This document shows, one piece after another, positions 42,872 to 51,493 of a DNA stretch of 53,625 nucleotides. The translations under genes and the position numbers were made by a program. Position 1 is the stretch's first letter. Each line of letters starts with the position of its first letter. The notes beneath the pieces were generated by a model. It saw nothing but the letters and a program-made list of their open reading frames with translations. It was not told the origin of the DNA and searched no databases. The stretch comes from Oxalobacteraceae bacterium (GTDB lineage Bacteria; Pseudomonadota; Gammaproteobacteria; Burkholderiales; Burkholderiaceae_D), in the NCBI GenBank assembly GCA_003537575.1, contig DPRS01000049.1:29933-83557 (forward strand), written 5' to 3'.

Positions 42872-43249
42872 AGGCAGGTGCGATTAAATTCGAAAAAAGC
42901 AGGGGGACGATGGTTCGCGCCGCTATCCGCATGAACACTCGTCTTGGCCCTTCTCTAGCGAATCCGAGCCACTTTCCGCGATCATTTCATGGCATGCATG
43001 AAGCTGCGATTATATCGTGGAGGGATAGGGAACTCAAACCGGCGAGAAAGGCAAGTCGTGCCAGCAGCGGCCTGGCGGGCAAGGATCGACTGCATGCGCG
43101 CGGCACTCTGCCGCGTGCTATGGTCCACAGCATGAAATTTAGTTGATCCAAAGCAATAAATTCCAGTTTTGCCAATGCTCAGATTGTCTGCCGTATCGAA
43201 TCTTGCTAGCATCATTACAACCTGTAATAAGACGTAAAACGTTCTTGCC
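42872..43249. other. Intergenic stretch between divergent DUF3348 and PilZ genes (about 380 bp)
   Basis: No supported gene. A 78-codon plus-strand frame here has no domain or ribosome site. A possible promoter (TTGCTA, 16-bp spacer, TAATAA at 43203-43230) faces the PilZ gene. Confidence 0.45.
43203..43230 (+). promoter_or_regulatory. Possible sigma-70 promoter of the PilZ gene
   Basis: -35 TTGCTA, a 16-bp spacer and -10 TAATAA, ending 19 bp before the ATG of the PilZ gene. Four to five matches per box; suggestive only. Confidence 0.35.
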
Positions 43250-43591
43250 ATGCCAGAAGTTCTCAAACAGCAGGTAGTTGATCAGCGCGCCGCGCCGCGC
43301 CGCCCCATTCACTGCAAAGTGAAGATACTTGACCCCAAAGGGCAATCAATAAATGGGGAAAGCTTCGATTTATCCACCAGCGGAATTGGCGTCATTCTCG
43401 ATTTCCAGCTTGCCAATGGTGAAATATGCACCATCATGTTTGCACCGTTTACGCATGGCAGTATCAAATCGGTCACGGTGAAAGCCGCGGTTGCCTATTC
43501 CATGCTCAACTCGGCCGGTTTCCGCACCGGTTTTCGGTTTCTGAATATCTCAGCAGCGATGACCACCGTTATTACAAGCATCATCGGTTAG
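43250..43591 (+). CDS. PilZ domain protein (c-di-GMP effector)
   Basis: A 113-aa single PilZ domain. The c-di-GMP-binding residues are present: RAAPRRP (RxxxR type) at about 13-19 and DLSTSGIGV (D/NxSxxG) at about 41-49, followed by ANGEICTIMFAPF and GFRTGFRFLNIS. It would act as a stand-alone receptor for c-di-GMP, fitting the two GGDEF-EAL proteins of the window, though no direct link is shown. The ribosome site is weak. Confidence 0.87.
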   Translation: MPEVLKQQVVDQRAAPRRPIHCKVKILDPKGQSINGESFDLSTSGIGVILDFQLANGEICTIMFAPFTHGSIKSVTVKAAVAYSMLNSAGFRTGFRFLNISAAMTTVITSIIG

Positions 43592-43695
43592 TTTTTCGTC
43601 GTTCCTGAGCGTCGCCCAAGCTCGGTCATGCGCAGGATGCGAGGTCTCCCCATGTCTTGCCGGCTTCTTCTGCGGTGAAGGAATCCTACTTTGGC

Positions 43696-43701
43696 TATAA
43701 T
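43696..43701 (+). promoter_or_regulatory. Possible -10 box upstream of rlhA
   Basis: A perfect TATAAT lies 30 bp before the rlhA start. The matching -35 is poor (CGGTGA at 17 bp), so an activator or a weak promoter is possible. Confidence 0.4.
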
Positions 43702-43730
43702 TTCAGCCTTCGCCTGTCCTGATTCCAGCC

Positions 43731-45707
43731 ATGTCCCTGCCCGCCCACCAGCTCGAACTGCTGTCCCCCGCCAAAACTGCCGAGATCGGCCGTGAAGCCA
43801 TCCTGCACGGGGCGGACGCCGTCTATATCGGCGGTCCCGCGTTCGGCGCGCGGCACAATGCCAGCAATTCGCTGGAGAAGATCGCCGCCCTGGTGGAATT
43901 TGCGCACCGTTACCACGCCCGCATTTTTGTCACGCTCAATACCATCCTGCACGATGCCGAGCTGGAACCCGCGCGCAAGCAGATCTGGCAACTGTACGAC
44001 GCCGGCGTCGACGCCCTCATCGTGCAGGACATGGGCCTGCTGGAAATGGATCTGCCGCCGATCCAGCTGCACGCCAGCACGCAATGCGACATCCGTACCG
44101 CGGACAAGGCTCGCTTTTTGAGCGCAGCGGGTTTCTCGCAACTGGTGCTGGCGCGCGAGCTGAGCCTGGAACAGATCAGCGCCATTCGCGCAGCGGCCGA
44201 TGCCGACACCACGCTCGAGTATTTCATCCACGGCGCCTTGTGCGTGGCGTTTTCCGGCCAGTGCTACATTTCCCACGCCGATACCGGCCGCAGCGCCAAC
44301 CGCGGCGACTGCTCGCAGGCCTGTCGCCTGCCCTACACGCTGTCCGACGGCCAGGGCCGCGTGGTGGCCTATGAAAAGCACCTGCTGTCGATGAAGGACA
44401 ATGACCAGAGCCGCAACCTGGAAGCCCTGGTCGACGCCGGCATCCGCTCGTTCAAGATCGAGGGCCGCTACAAGGACATGGGTTATGTGAAGAACATCAC
44501 CGGCCACTACCGCCTGCTGCTCGATGAAATCCTCGAGCGCCGACCGGAGTTGGCGCGTGCTTCCAGCGGACGCACGCGCCTGCAGTTCACGCCGGACGTG
44601 GACAAGAATTTCCATCGCGGTCACACCGACTACTTTGCCCAGGGACGCCAGGAGGATATCGGCGCCTTCGATTCGCCCAAGTACGTGGGTGTCGAACTGG
44701 GCACCGTGGTCCGCCTGGGCGCCGATCATTTCGATTTGCTGGCGAATGCGATGCTGGCCAATGGCGACGGCCTGAATTACATGCACAAGCGTGACACGGT
44801 AGGCATCCGGGCCAACCGTGTGGAGAAACTGGGTGAAGATGCGGAAGGCCAGCGCTGGCGCGTCTTCCCCAACGAAAGCATGAGCGCCCTGACCGGCCTG
44901 AAAGCTGGCAGCGTCATCCATCGCAACAGCGATCACCAGTGGGAAGCCGCGCTGCAAAAGAAATCGGCTGACCGCAAGGTTGCGCTGCAGTTGACGCTCG
45001 CCGAACATGCCGGCGGCTTGCGCCTGGCGATTCGCGACGAAGATGGCATTGCCAGCGCAACCGACGCCACCGTCGCGCTGCAGCCGGCGCAGCAGGCCGC
45101 GCAGGCCGAGGCGTCGCTGCGCGCGAGCCTGGCCAAGCTCGGCAACACCATGTTCGAAACCGGAGAGATTGTCTTGTCGCTGTCGCGGCCCTGGTTCGTG
45201 CCGGCGGCAGCCATCAACGCGCTGCGCCGCGATGCGATCGCAGCGCACGAGGCGGCACGCCTGGCGGCGTGGCAGCGCCTGCCGCGCAAGGCCCCCTCGG
45301 AGCCGTGCCCGGCTTATCCCGAAACCCAGCTATCCTATCTGGCCAATGTCTACAACGAGAAGGCGCGCGCCTTCTATCACAAGCACGGCGTGCAACTGAT
45401 CGATGCGGCGTACGAAGCGCACGAGGAAGCAGGCGAGGTGTCGCTGATGATCACCAAGCACTGCCTGCGTTTTTCATTCAATCTCTGCCCCAAGCAGGCC
45501 AAGGGCGTGCAAGGCGTCCAGGGCCAGGTGCGCGCCGAACCGATGACGCTGGTTTCCGGCAACGAGCGCTATACCTTGCGCTTCGACTGCAAGCCCTGTG
45601 AGATGCACGTCGTTGGCGCCATGAAAGCGGGCATCCTGAATTCACCGCCACCATCGGCGGTGCCGTACAGCCCGCTGGTGTTCCATCGCAAGCGCCCGGC
45701 TGCCTGA
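43731..45707 (+). CDS. rlhA: U32 family peptidase-like 23S rRNA hydroxylation protein RlhA
   Basis: A 658-aa U32-family protein of the YdcP/RlhA type, which hydroxylates C2501 of 23S rRNA in E. coli. Start HQLELLSPAKTAEIGREAIL; family signature EYFIHGALCVAFSGQCYISH (E-x-F-x-H-G and Cys residues); GDCSQACRLPYTL adds further Cys ligands; FKIEGRYKDMGYVKNITGHY follows. The C-terminal half holds RlhA-type domains ending with CLRFSFNLCPKQAKGVQG and RYTLRFDCKPCEM, where Cys residues may bind an iron-sulfur cluster. The size exceeds short U32 proteins (YegQ/UbiU about 330-450 aa) and fits RlhA. Confidence 0.88.
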   Translation: MSLPAHQLELLSPAKTAEIGREAILHGADAVYIGGPAFGARHNASNSLEKIAALVEFAHRYHARIFVTLNTILHDAELEPARKQIWQLYDAGVDALIVQDMGLLEMDLPPIQLHASTQCDIRTADKARFLSAAGFSQLVLARELSLEQISAIRAAADADTTLEYFIHGALCVAFSGQCYISHADTGRSANRGDCSQACRLPYTLSDGQGRVVAYEKHLLSMKDNDQSRNLEALVDAGIRSFKIEGRYKDMGYVKNITGHYRLLLDEILERRPELARASSGRTRLQFTPDVDKNFHRGHTDYFAQGRQEDIGAFDSPKYVGVELGTVVRLGADHFDLLANAMLANGDGLNYMHKRDTVGIRANRVEKLGEDAEGQRWRVFPNESMSALTGLKAGSVIHRNSDHQWEAALQKKSADRKVALQLTLAEHAGGLRLAIRDEDGIASATDATVALQPAQQAAQAEASLRASLAKLGNTMFETGEIVLSLSRPWFVPAAAINALRRDAIAAHEAARLAAWQRLPRKAPSEPCPAYPETQLSYLANVYNEKARAFYHKHGVQLIDAAYEAHEEAGEVSLMITKHCLRFSFNLCPKQAKGVQGVQGQVRAEPMTLVSGNERYTLRFDCKPCEMHVVGAMKAGILNSPPPSAVPYSPLVFHRKRPAA

Positions 45708-45997
45708 CGCCTGGCATTGCCAGCAGTGAACAGCGATTCCGCAGGAACATCCGGGAATATATCGATGTAATAAAGCGAGGCGTGGCGCCAACGTTCCTCA
45801 ATGCTACATGCTCAGGCTGTTGAATGATATGTCGCAAACGCTTCCCAATTAATTTTCAAGTATCTTAATAACTTCGCCTGATTTTTTTTGTCTGATTTCT
45901 GCTTATCAGGTAAGCAATCAAAAATGAGATCGCGGTAGCCGCTACTTGTCATGCGACATCCGGCTGATCCGGTTTTCGAATGAAAAGGAATCAGACT
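45708..45997. other. Intergenic stretch (about 290 bp)
   Basis: AT-rich toward its 3' end. No gene or clear terminator; it contains the promoter space of the Ser-rich lipoprotein gene. Confidence 0.4.
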
Positions 45998-47026
45998 ATG
46001 AAATACTTTATTTCCATCCTGTTGACACTAGCGGTTTCGGCATGCGGCGAGCGACAAGCTGCCGACAGCCCCCCTGCATCCCAGCCTCCGGCACAATCGT
46101 CCGGTTCGTCAGCGTCGCCGGGCATGACCGGCGACGCGGCCCAGCCAACTCCGCAGCAGCCGTCCAGCGGCGCACCCGCGACAGGCAGCGAGCAATCGTC
46201 CGGTTCGGAAGCAGTGATCACGTCACCAGGCGCTTCCGGTTCGCCCAGCACTACGGCCGCGCCGGGTGCTACCGGCTCATCCTCTTCAGGAGCTTCCGAA
46301 GCACCAGCAGCGGCCGGCGCGCCGAGCACTTCCGACTCGTCCGGATCTTCCGGGGCCGATGCATCCAGTTCATCAGGCGCCTCCGATTCATCAGGCGGAT
46401 CGGCTGCATCAGGCAGCTCCAGCTCGTCCGGAGCGACTGTACCATCCGGCACATCGGCTACACCGAGCACCTCCGGTTCTTCGGGCAGCTCCGACTCTTC
46501 CGGCATGTCGGGCTCATCAGGCAGTTCAGACTCGTCGGGCAGCTCCGGCTCATCGGGTGCATCAACCCCTCCCAGCACATCCGGTTCGTCCGGCAGCTCG
46601 GATTCGTCGGGCATGTCGGGTTCTTCAGGTAGCTCCGATTCATCCGGCATGTCAGGCTCGTCAGGAGCTTCCGGTTCATCAGGCACATCAGACTCGCCCA
46701 GCACGTCCGGTTCGTCAGGCAGTTCAGACTCGTCGGGCAGTTCCGGTTCATCGGGTGCATCAACCCCGCCAAGCACCTCCGGCTCATCCGGCGATTCCGA
46801 GTCACCAGGCGCAACGGACTCGTCAGGCACGGACTCTTCCGGTTCGTCAGCTGCATCCTCCGCGTCGGGCGCCGCCGAAGGAACTTACACAGTATCGGAA
46901 GGCGACACGCTGGCCGACATCGCCAGAAAACATGACGTGCGTTACCAGGACCTCGCCAAGTGGAATAACATCAAGAACCCAAACATGATCGAGAAAGGCC
47001 AAGAGCTCAGGTTGACGGCCCCATGA
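45998..47026 (+). CDS. Ser/Gly-rich repeat lipoprotein with C-terminal LysM domain
   Basis: A 342-aa lipoprotein. Signal with lipobox LAVSAC (lipidated Cys near residue 16), then about 270 residues dominated by Ser, Gly, Ala and Pro/Thr in imperfect repeats (SGSSDSSG, SGASTPPSTSGSSG), and a LysM domain at the end (GTYTVSEGDTLADIARKHDV, YQDLAKWNNIKNPNMIEKGQ). LysM binds peptidoglycan; the low-complexity part may be an extended spacer between the membrane lipid and the cell wall. AAAGGAA fits the MKYFIS start. Both strands are open here because of the TCN/GGN codon periodicity; the plus-strand frame is the one with a lipobox and LysM. Confidence 0.87.
   Translation: MKYFISILLTLAVSACGERQAADSPPASQPPAQSSGSSASPGMTGDAAQPTPQQPSSGAPATGSEQSSGSEAVITSPGASGSPSTTAAPGATGSSSSGASEAPAAAGAPSTSDSSGSSGADASSSSGASDSSGGSAASGSSSSSGATVPSGTSATPSTSGSSGSSDSSGMSGSSGSSDSSGSSGSSGASTPPSTSGSSGSSDSSGMSGSSGSSDSSGMSGSSGASGSSGTSDSPSTSGSSGSSDSSGSSGSSGASTPPSTSGSSGDSESPGATDSSGTDSSGSSAASSASGAAEGTYTVSEGDTLADIARKHDVRYQDLAKWNNIKNPNMIEKGQELRLTAP
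46340..46850 (+). repeat. Degenerate tandem Ser/Gly coding repeat
   Basis: Units built from TCN and GGN codons encode SGSSDSSG/M-type repeats. A longer block coding for SGSSGASTPPSTSGSSG occurs twice, about 200 bp apart (near 46535-46596 and 46735-46796), with synonymous changes. Likely prone to slippage or recombination. Confidence 0.8.
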
Positions 47027-47081
47027 TATAGCCACGAGTGTAATGCACTGTTTTCCCAGCGATCCATATCTGGAGAGAAGC

Positions 47082-47303
47082 ATGAATGAAGTAATTCAAC
47101 GATTGATTGAAAAGACCGGGCTGCCGGAAGACAAGGCGGCGATGGCGGTGCAAACGGTGATTGGCTTCCTGAAAGAGAAGTTGCCTGGTCCGCTCGGATC
47201 GCAAATCGACAGCATCGTGGGTGGACAATCCGGTGGCAGCGCAATGGATAAGCTGGGCGGGCTAGGATCGAATCTCGGTGGCATGTTCGGCAATAAGGAA
47301 TAG
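47082..47303 (+). CDS. Small helical protein, DUF2267/DUF937-like
   Basis: A 73-aa soluble protein: MNEVIQRLIEKTGLPEDKAA, then VQTVIGFLKEKLPGPLGSQI and a Gly-rich end with GGLGSNLGGMFG. The helical LPGPL segment followed by a Gly tail recalls small DUF2267- or DUF937-type proteins, but I cannot assign it firmly. GGAGAG precedes the ATG. It follows the LysM lipoprotein gene by 55 bp and is followed by a distant terminator. Confidence 0.65.
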   Translation: MNEVIQRLIEKTGLPEDKAAMAVQTVIGFLKEKLPGPLGSQIDSIVGGQSGGSAMDKLGGLGSNLGGMFGNKE

Positions 47304-47405
47304 GCATCTCCGGCAAACATTTTTTGCCTTCAAGGACCGGATTGCCGGCGCGGCGGCTAAACCCGCCCTGTCGAACGCCGCATGGCAGCTTGTTTCTTAT
47401 GTGAA

Positions 47406-47448
47406 CGCCCGCTCTGGCAAGATTTTCCTCCAGGCGGGCGCTTTATTT
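47406..47448 (+). terminator. Probable terminator
   Basis: Stem CGCCCGC / GCGGGCG extended by CTGG / CCAG across a bulged T, followed by CTTTATTT. About 100 bp after the small helical protein gene. Confidence 0.55.
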
Positions 47449-47592
47449 AATGTTTCTCAAAGCGAAGCACTCTTTTCCTACTGCACGGAAAGGAATAGCT
47501 GCCTCCGCGGGAACTTAGGCCGGGTTGCAACTTCTACAAGCTTGGCGTCAGCCAGTTTGCATTTCGTTCCAGAAATCTACCAAGGAGCTTTT

Positions 47593-47955
47593 ATGAAGAA
47601 ATGGATTATTCCTATCGCTTGCGCATTCGCGTTCACCGCCTGCGGCACGGCCGGCACGTCCGATTCGTCCGGCACTTCCTCCTCCGGCTCGTCCTCCGGT
47701 TCGGCATCCGGCATGGGTTCCGCGAGCGGCTCGGCCACAGGCACGACGTCTCCATCGACGAATTACCCATCCTCCAGCTCTCCGGAATCCAGCGGTTCGT
47801 CTTCGTCCGAATCGTCTTCAGGCATGGGATCTTCCGGCTCGGGATCGTCCGGCATGGGATCGTCCTCCACCGGATCGACTGGCAGCTCCAGCAGTTCGGG
47901 GACGACCGGCACAACGGAATCCTCATCGCCCGGCACGACGAGCGGCACTCGCTAA
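47593..47955 (+). CDS. Small Ser/Gly-rich lipoprotein
   Basis: A 120-aa lipoprotein. Signal MKKWIIPIACAFAFTACGTA with a plausible lipobox FTAC, then almost only Ser, Gly, Thr, Pro and Met/Ala. No folded domain is visible. It resembles the low-complexity part of the LysM lipoprotein 0.6 kb upstream, but lacks LysM. AAGGAG lies six bases before the ATG. Role unknown. Confidence 0.75.
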   Translation: MKKWIIPIACAFAFTACGTAGTSDSSGTSSSGSSSGSASGMGSASGSATGTTSPSTNYPSSSSPESSGSSSSESSSGMGSSGSGSSGMGSSSTGSTGSSSSSGTTGTTESSSPGTTSGTR

Positions 47956-48053
47956 TCCAGGCATCGTCTCAATGCCCCGCTCTACGCGGCGTGGTATTGA
48001 GCGATTTGCCCGCAGCGGGAACTGCGCCTGCACCCTTCACGAAGAGCCAAGCC

Positions 48054-48371
48054 ATGCAAGCAGTCATCAAGCTCCTCCTGTCCATGGGACTTTTGTTTTC
48101 GCACGAAGCAGCCATGGCGGATATCATTGTGAGCGGCTCGGCGGTGAGCCTGTCTTCCTCGCCATCCGGAACCAGCAGCGAGGCAAGTTTCACGGGCAAC
48201 GACGGCAGGCATAACGTCAATGGAGACATTGTCGAAGTACGGCATGGCCGGCTTACCGTGAACGGCGAGCCCTACGGCACAGTCGGCCCTGAATCCTTCA
48301 TTCGATATCGCATTCAGGGAGATAAAAAAACCCTGATCGTGGATGGCAAAGTACGTCCTTTGCGCAAGTAG
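48054..48371 (+). CDS. Small exported protein of unknown function
   Basis: A 105-aa protein with signal MQAVIKLLLSMGLLFSHEAA (cleavage before DIIVSG), then a beta-rich mature part: SGSAVSLSSSPSGTSSEASF, NVNGDIVEVRHGRLTVNGEP, KKTLIVDGKVRPLRK. No recognised domain. The start is ATG 48054; a longer open frame upstream is composed of shadow sequence of the Ser-rich gene. It lies 98 bp after that gene and 112 bp before the CvpA-CAP gene. Confidence 0.6.
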   Translation: MQAVIKLLLSMGLLFSHEAAMADIIVSGSAVSLSSSPSGTSSEASFTGNDGRHNVNGDIVEVRHGRLTVNGEPYGTVGPESFIRYRIQGDKKTLIVDGKVRPLRK

Positions 48372-48483
48372 CGGCAGATCGATCCCGGCGACCAGGCAGG
48401 ACGGCCATTGAAGCCGCACTGACAATCTGCTCTTGCGGGTTTTGCAGCGACCGCATGGCTCTAGCAAGGCTAGTGTCAATATC

Positions 48484-49446
48484 ATGACGCTTAACTGGAT
48501 CGACCTACTGCTCGGCGCACTCATCCTGCTTGGCATCGTGATGGGGTGGCGCCGGGGATTCGTATTGGAATTCCTCGATCTCGCGGCCTGGCTGGCAAGC
48601 CTGCTGGTGGGTATCCGCTTTTACCAGCCTGTCGCGCAATGGCTGGCAAAACTGACGGACTGGCCGCTCGCCTGGAGCCGGCCGGCGAGCTTCCTGGCCA
48701 TTTTCTTTCTGAGCGTGCTGGTACTGCAGCTATTGGCCGCAAAGCTTATCGTGCGGTTGCCGCCAACAGCGCACCGGCATCCCGGCAACAGGCTCCTGGG
48801 CATCCTGCCCGGCCTGGTTAACGGCGCAGTCCACGCCACCATCGTCGCCGCCTTGCTGCTGGCCGTGCCGCTGCCCGAGAACATGCAGAATCAGGCAAGA
48901 GACAGCGAACTCAACAATCGCTTCGCGGGATATGCCGAAGCGATCGAATTCAAATTGCGACCGGTATTCGACGAGGCGATTACTGAAACCCTGAACATGC
49001 TCACGGTGCAGCCGGAATCGTCGGAGATGGTGAAACTCCCTTTCACCGTCAGCGATGCCAGACCGCGGCCGGCGCTGGAAGAGCAAATGCTTGAACTGGT
49101 CAACAAGGAACGGGCGAAAGCGAACCTAAGCCCCCTGGTGATGGATGCCGCGCTGACCAGTGTGGCAAGGCAGCATTCCGCCGACATGCTGGCACGCGGA
49201 TATTTTTCCCATTATTCGCCGGAAGGAAAAAGCGCATTCGACCGCTTGCGCGCGGCGAAAATCGCCTTCCTTCTGGCTGGCGAAAATCTGGCGTTTGCGC
49301 CGACCGTCAGGCTTGCTCATAGCGGATTGATGAATTCGCCGGGCCATCGCGCCAACATCCTGAGACCCCGCTTCGAGCGGATCGGCATTGGCATCATGGA
49401 TGCCGGGCCAAGAGGCATCATGGTGACGCAACAGTTCAAGAATTGA
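48484..49446 (+). CDS. CvpA-CAP (SCP/PR1) fusion protein
   Basis: A 320-aa membrane protein. Residues about 1-160 form a CvpA domain with four membrane helices (WIDLLLGALILLGIVMGWRR, FLAIFFLSVLVLQLLAAKLI, GILPGLVNGAVHATIVAALL). A periplasmic CAP domain follows from about 195: ALEEQMLELVNKERAKANLS, RQHSADMLARGYFSHYSPEG, GENLAFAP and SPGHRANILRP, including the His and Glu residues of the CAP site. The start is MTLNWID. CvpA is linked to colicin V export and envelope stress. The fusion puts a secreted-type CAP domain on a membrane base; partners are not evident. Confidence 0.87.
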   Translation: MTLNWIDLLLGALILLGIVMGWRRGFVLEFLDLAAWLASLLVGIRFYQPVAQWLAKLTDWPLAWSRPASFLAIFFLSVLVLQLLAAKLIVRLPPTAHRHPGNRLLGILPGLVNGAVHATIVAALLLAVPLPENMQNQARDSELNNRFAGYAEAIEFKLRPVFDEAITETLNMLTVQPESSEMVKLPFTVSDARPRPALEEQMLELVNKERAKANLSPLVMDAALTSVARQHSADMLARGYFSHYSPEGKSAFDRLRAAKIAFLLAGENLAFAPTVRLAHSGLMNSPGHRANILRPRFERIGIGIMDAGPRGIMVTQQFKN

Positions 49447-49511
49447 CGGCAGCAGGCGCTCACTCAATCAAGCAATCAAGAACCGTTGAATGAGAAAATC
49501 CATAACGGAAA

Positions 49512-50885
49512 TTACCTGAAAGCATGATATAGCCTCTTTGCCACAGGGCGGGCCGGGTGGTTGTAAAGCATTTTCCTTACTCTATTTAAACTATCAAATT
49601 CCATCTTGGCCAGCCAACTCCGGAAACCATATAGCTCATGGTAATAACGAAAATAACGGACCAGGTCGGACTCTGAATACGCCTGTCCATTGTCTCCGTA
49701 TTTTCCAACGTAGGGGCTAAAGTCAGGATAAAGCGCGGCGACGCCTCCGTGCAGGGTCGTCTTTACAAAATTTCCGATCAACATATCATCAAAAATATTG
49801 TAATTAATCGCCGTCATTAATGAGCCGCGTGGCGCTTCAAAAGTAATGCCGCGATCTTTGGGACCACGGAGTTTTATGTAATGGTCCTGATTCCCTACCC
49901 GAATGTTGATGAATCCGAAGTTTTTGTGAAGAGCAGCGAATCTTTGAAAGTATTTTGTTGTTTCTGCTTTTTCAGTCAGCGTCAAAGATTCTGACCAATC
50001 ATCTCCAAACACGTGCGGATCGTGCACGATCCGCTCTCGCGCTTCAGGGCACACCACATTTATTGCGCCGTCATGTGCGCTGTAATTGAAATATCCCGGC
50101 AGGAAAGTGCCTGCGCTTTCATCAAAATCAGCTCCATGCATCTCATACGGCACCTCATACTTTGACGCCCATACCGAATCTGTTCTGGAGTAGAAATGAT
50201 TACTGCTGAAAGGAGCGGTGTGGGTGCAATTCCACATTCTCAACCTTTCTGCATAAAATTGTCCGAGTGTCGATCCCTGCTCCATGACATTGAGAAGATG
50301 CGGATTCAGCTGCGCTCCATCCTCAGTGTGAAAATTAAACATGTCAGCGTCGCCGTAATTGAGCAGGCTGAGCAAGAAACGTGTTTTGAACTGGGTAAGA
50401 TGTTTTTTGATATGCCACTCGCACCCGCGTGCAGATCCATCATTGAGGTTCAAGACACATGAATCGCGTCCGATCGCAATAATGCAGGCTGCGTCCTGGT
50501 TCCAGTCGGGGAAGGTGATGACATGGATGTCGTCTGAAACTTTTATCCACTCATTGCTTTTCACCTCGATTGCTTTCATGCCTTGTTGCAAAAGATCACT
50601 CAACATACGCTTGTTGCAATGGGCAGGAATTAAAAAGGTCGCGTCCTTCAGTGCGTTCAGGGAGTCTTGGTTTACATGGTCAGGATGCCCGTGTGAAAGC
50701 CATATGAACCTTGCATTCTTGATGGCCTCAATCTGCCTTTCCTGGAATGTGTAGGGCATGGACCAGGATCCGAAATAAGGATGCCCCTCAATCCAGGGAT
50801 CCGTCGCCAGCACAGGAACGCCTTTGTCATAAGCAATTATTGTCGCATTTCCACAAGTTTCAAAACCCAGCTGTAAAAAATCCAT
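49512..50885 (-). CDS. MBL-fold metallohydrolase with CMAH/UlaG-like architecture (lower GC)
   Basis: A 457-aa protein. The N-terminal MBL fold has ATDPWIEGHPYFGSW and an intact metal motif LSHGHPDHVNQD (HxHxDH), then LIPAHCNKRML and VITFPDWNQDAACIIAIGRD. The C-terminal half contains PFSSNHFYSRTDSVWASKYE and a helical region (SESDLVRYFRYYHELYGFRS). This layout resembles CMP-Neu5Ac hydroxylase-like or UlaG-like MBL proteins; the substrate is unknown. It is visibly more AT-rich than its neighbours. GGAGAGGGG precedes the ATG. Confidence 0.75.
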   Translation of the reverse strand: MDFLQLGFETCGNATIIAYDKGVPVLATDPWIEGHPYFGSWSMPYTFQERQIEAIKNARFIWLSHGHPDHVNQDSLNALKDATFLIPAHCNKRMLSDLLQQGMKAIEVKSNEWIKVSDDIHVITFPDWNQDAACIIAIGRDSCVLNLNDGSARGCEWHIKKHLTQFKTRFLLSLLNYGDADMFNFHTEDGAQLNPHLLNVMEQGSTLGQFYAERLRMWNCTHTAPFSSNHFYSRTDSVWASKYEVPYEMHGADFDESAGTFLPGYFNYSAHDGAINVVCPEARERIVHDPHVFGDDWSESLTLTEKAETTKYFQRFAALHKNFGFINIRVGNQDHYIKLRGPKDRGITFEAPRGSLMTAINYNIFDDMLIGNFVKTTLHGGVAALYPDFSPYVGKYGDNGQAYSESDLVRYFRYYHELYGFRSWLAKMEFDSLNRVRKMLYNHPARPVAKRLYHAFR

Positions 50886-51239
50886 AACGAGCCCCTCTCC
50901 TTAATCTACACAGTTGGCTTCCGGCATTTGCCGCTGTAGTTGTCGCTTGAGTTTGCCTTACCTGCTTGCACTAGCGACAGCTGCCTCTGCCACACTTACC
51001 ATTAGCAGTTACAATGGCTTTTACACCAAAAGGCAAGCATGAATGAGGAGCTTCTCCAGAGTTTGGGAAATCACAAGCAGCCAGTTGAAGCATGTCAAAC
51101 TAGCTGAGGAATGATGTTGTGGCTTAGAGACGCAGAAAAGTTGCTTGTCTCTGCGTTCGTTAGAGAAAATAAACGGCCTGGCTAAAAATAATTAAAATAA
51201 AAACCAGGCATTTTTATATCGACCCATAAAACTTGACCG
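50886..51239. other. AT-rich intergenic stretch (about 350 bp)
   Basis: No gene. Two stem-loops: ACGCAGA / TCTGCGT at 51130-51156 (an alternative AGAGAC / GTCTCT pairing excludes it) and GCCTGG / CCAGGC with a long A/T loop at 51176-51209, followed by ATTTTTA. Either could be a terminator or a small RNA piece. Confidence 0.45.
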
Positions 51240-51473
51240 ATGAACGACGATTTGCATACTCTCGCCCCCGACAATGCGTATCAAGCCAAACAATGGATCG
51301 CCGACCTCAGCGCCAAGCTGGCGCACAAGGGAATCGTCCTGCGCGAGCCGCCGGAAGAACCGACCAGCTGCTGCGGCCGCGGCTGCAACGGCTGCGTGTG
51401 GGAAGGCTATCTGAACGCCGTCGGCTATTGGTGCGAACAGGCGCAGGAAGCTTTACAGAAACAACAAGGCTGA
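51240..51473 (+). CDS. Oxidoreductase-like domain small protein
   Basis: A 77-aa protein with the short Oxidoreductase-like (PF09791-type) motif EPPEEPTSCCGRGCNGCVWE followed by GYLNAVGYW. Four cysteines in CCGRGCNGC suggest a metal or redox site. In other organisms the domain is found alone or at the start of larger proteins. It has no clear ribosome site and is 20 bp upstream of the next gene. Confidence 0.82.
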   Translation: MNDDLHTLAPDNAYQAKQWIADLSAKLAHKGIVLREPPEEPTSCCGRGCNGCVWEGYLNAVGYWCEQAQEALQKQQG

Positions 51474-51493
51474 AACTTACAGTTGGCGCGACC

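Noticed and set aside
43695..45248. Minus-strand 517-codon frame opposite rlhA
   Set aside because: Shadow of a high-GC gene; the plus-strand product has all U32 family motifs.
45991..46830. Long minus-strand frame rich in Pro/Asp/Glu opposite the Ser-rich lipoprotein
   Set aside because: The open frame results from the TCN/GGN codon periodicity of the plus-strand repeat. The plus strand has ribosome site, lipobox and LysM; the antisense frame has none.
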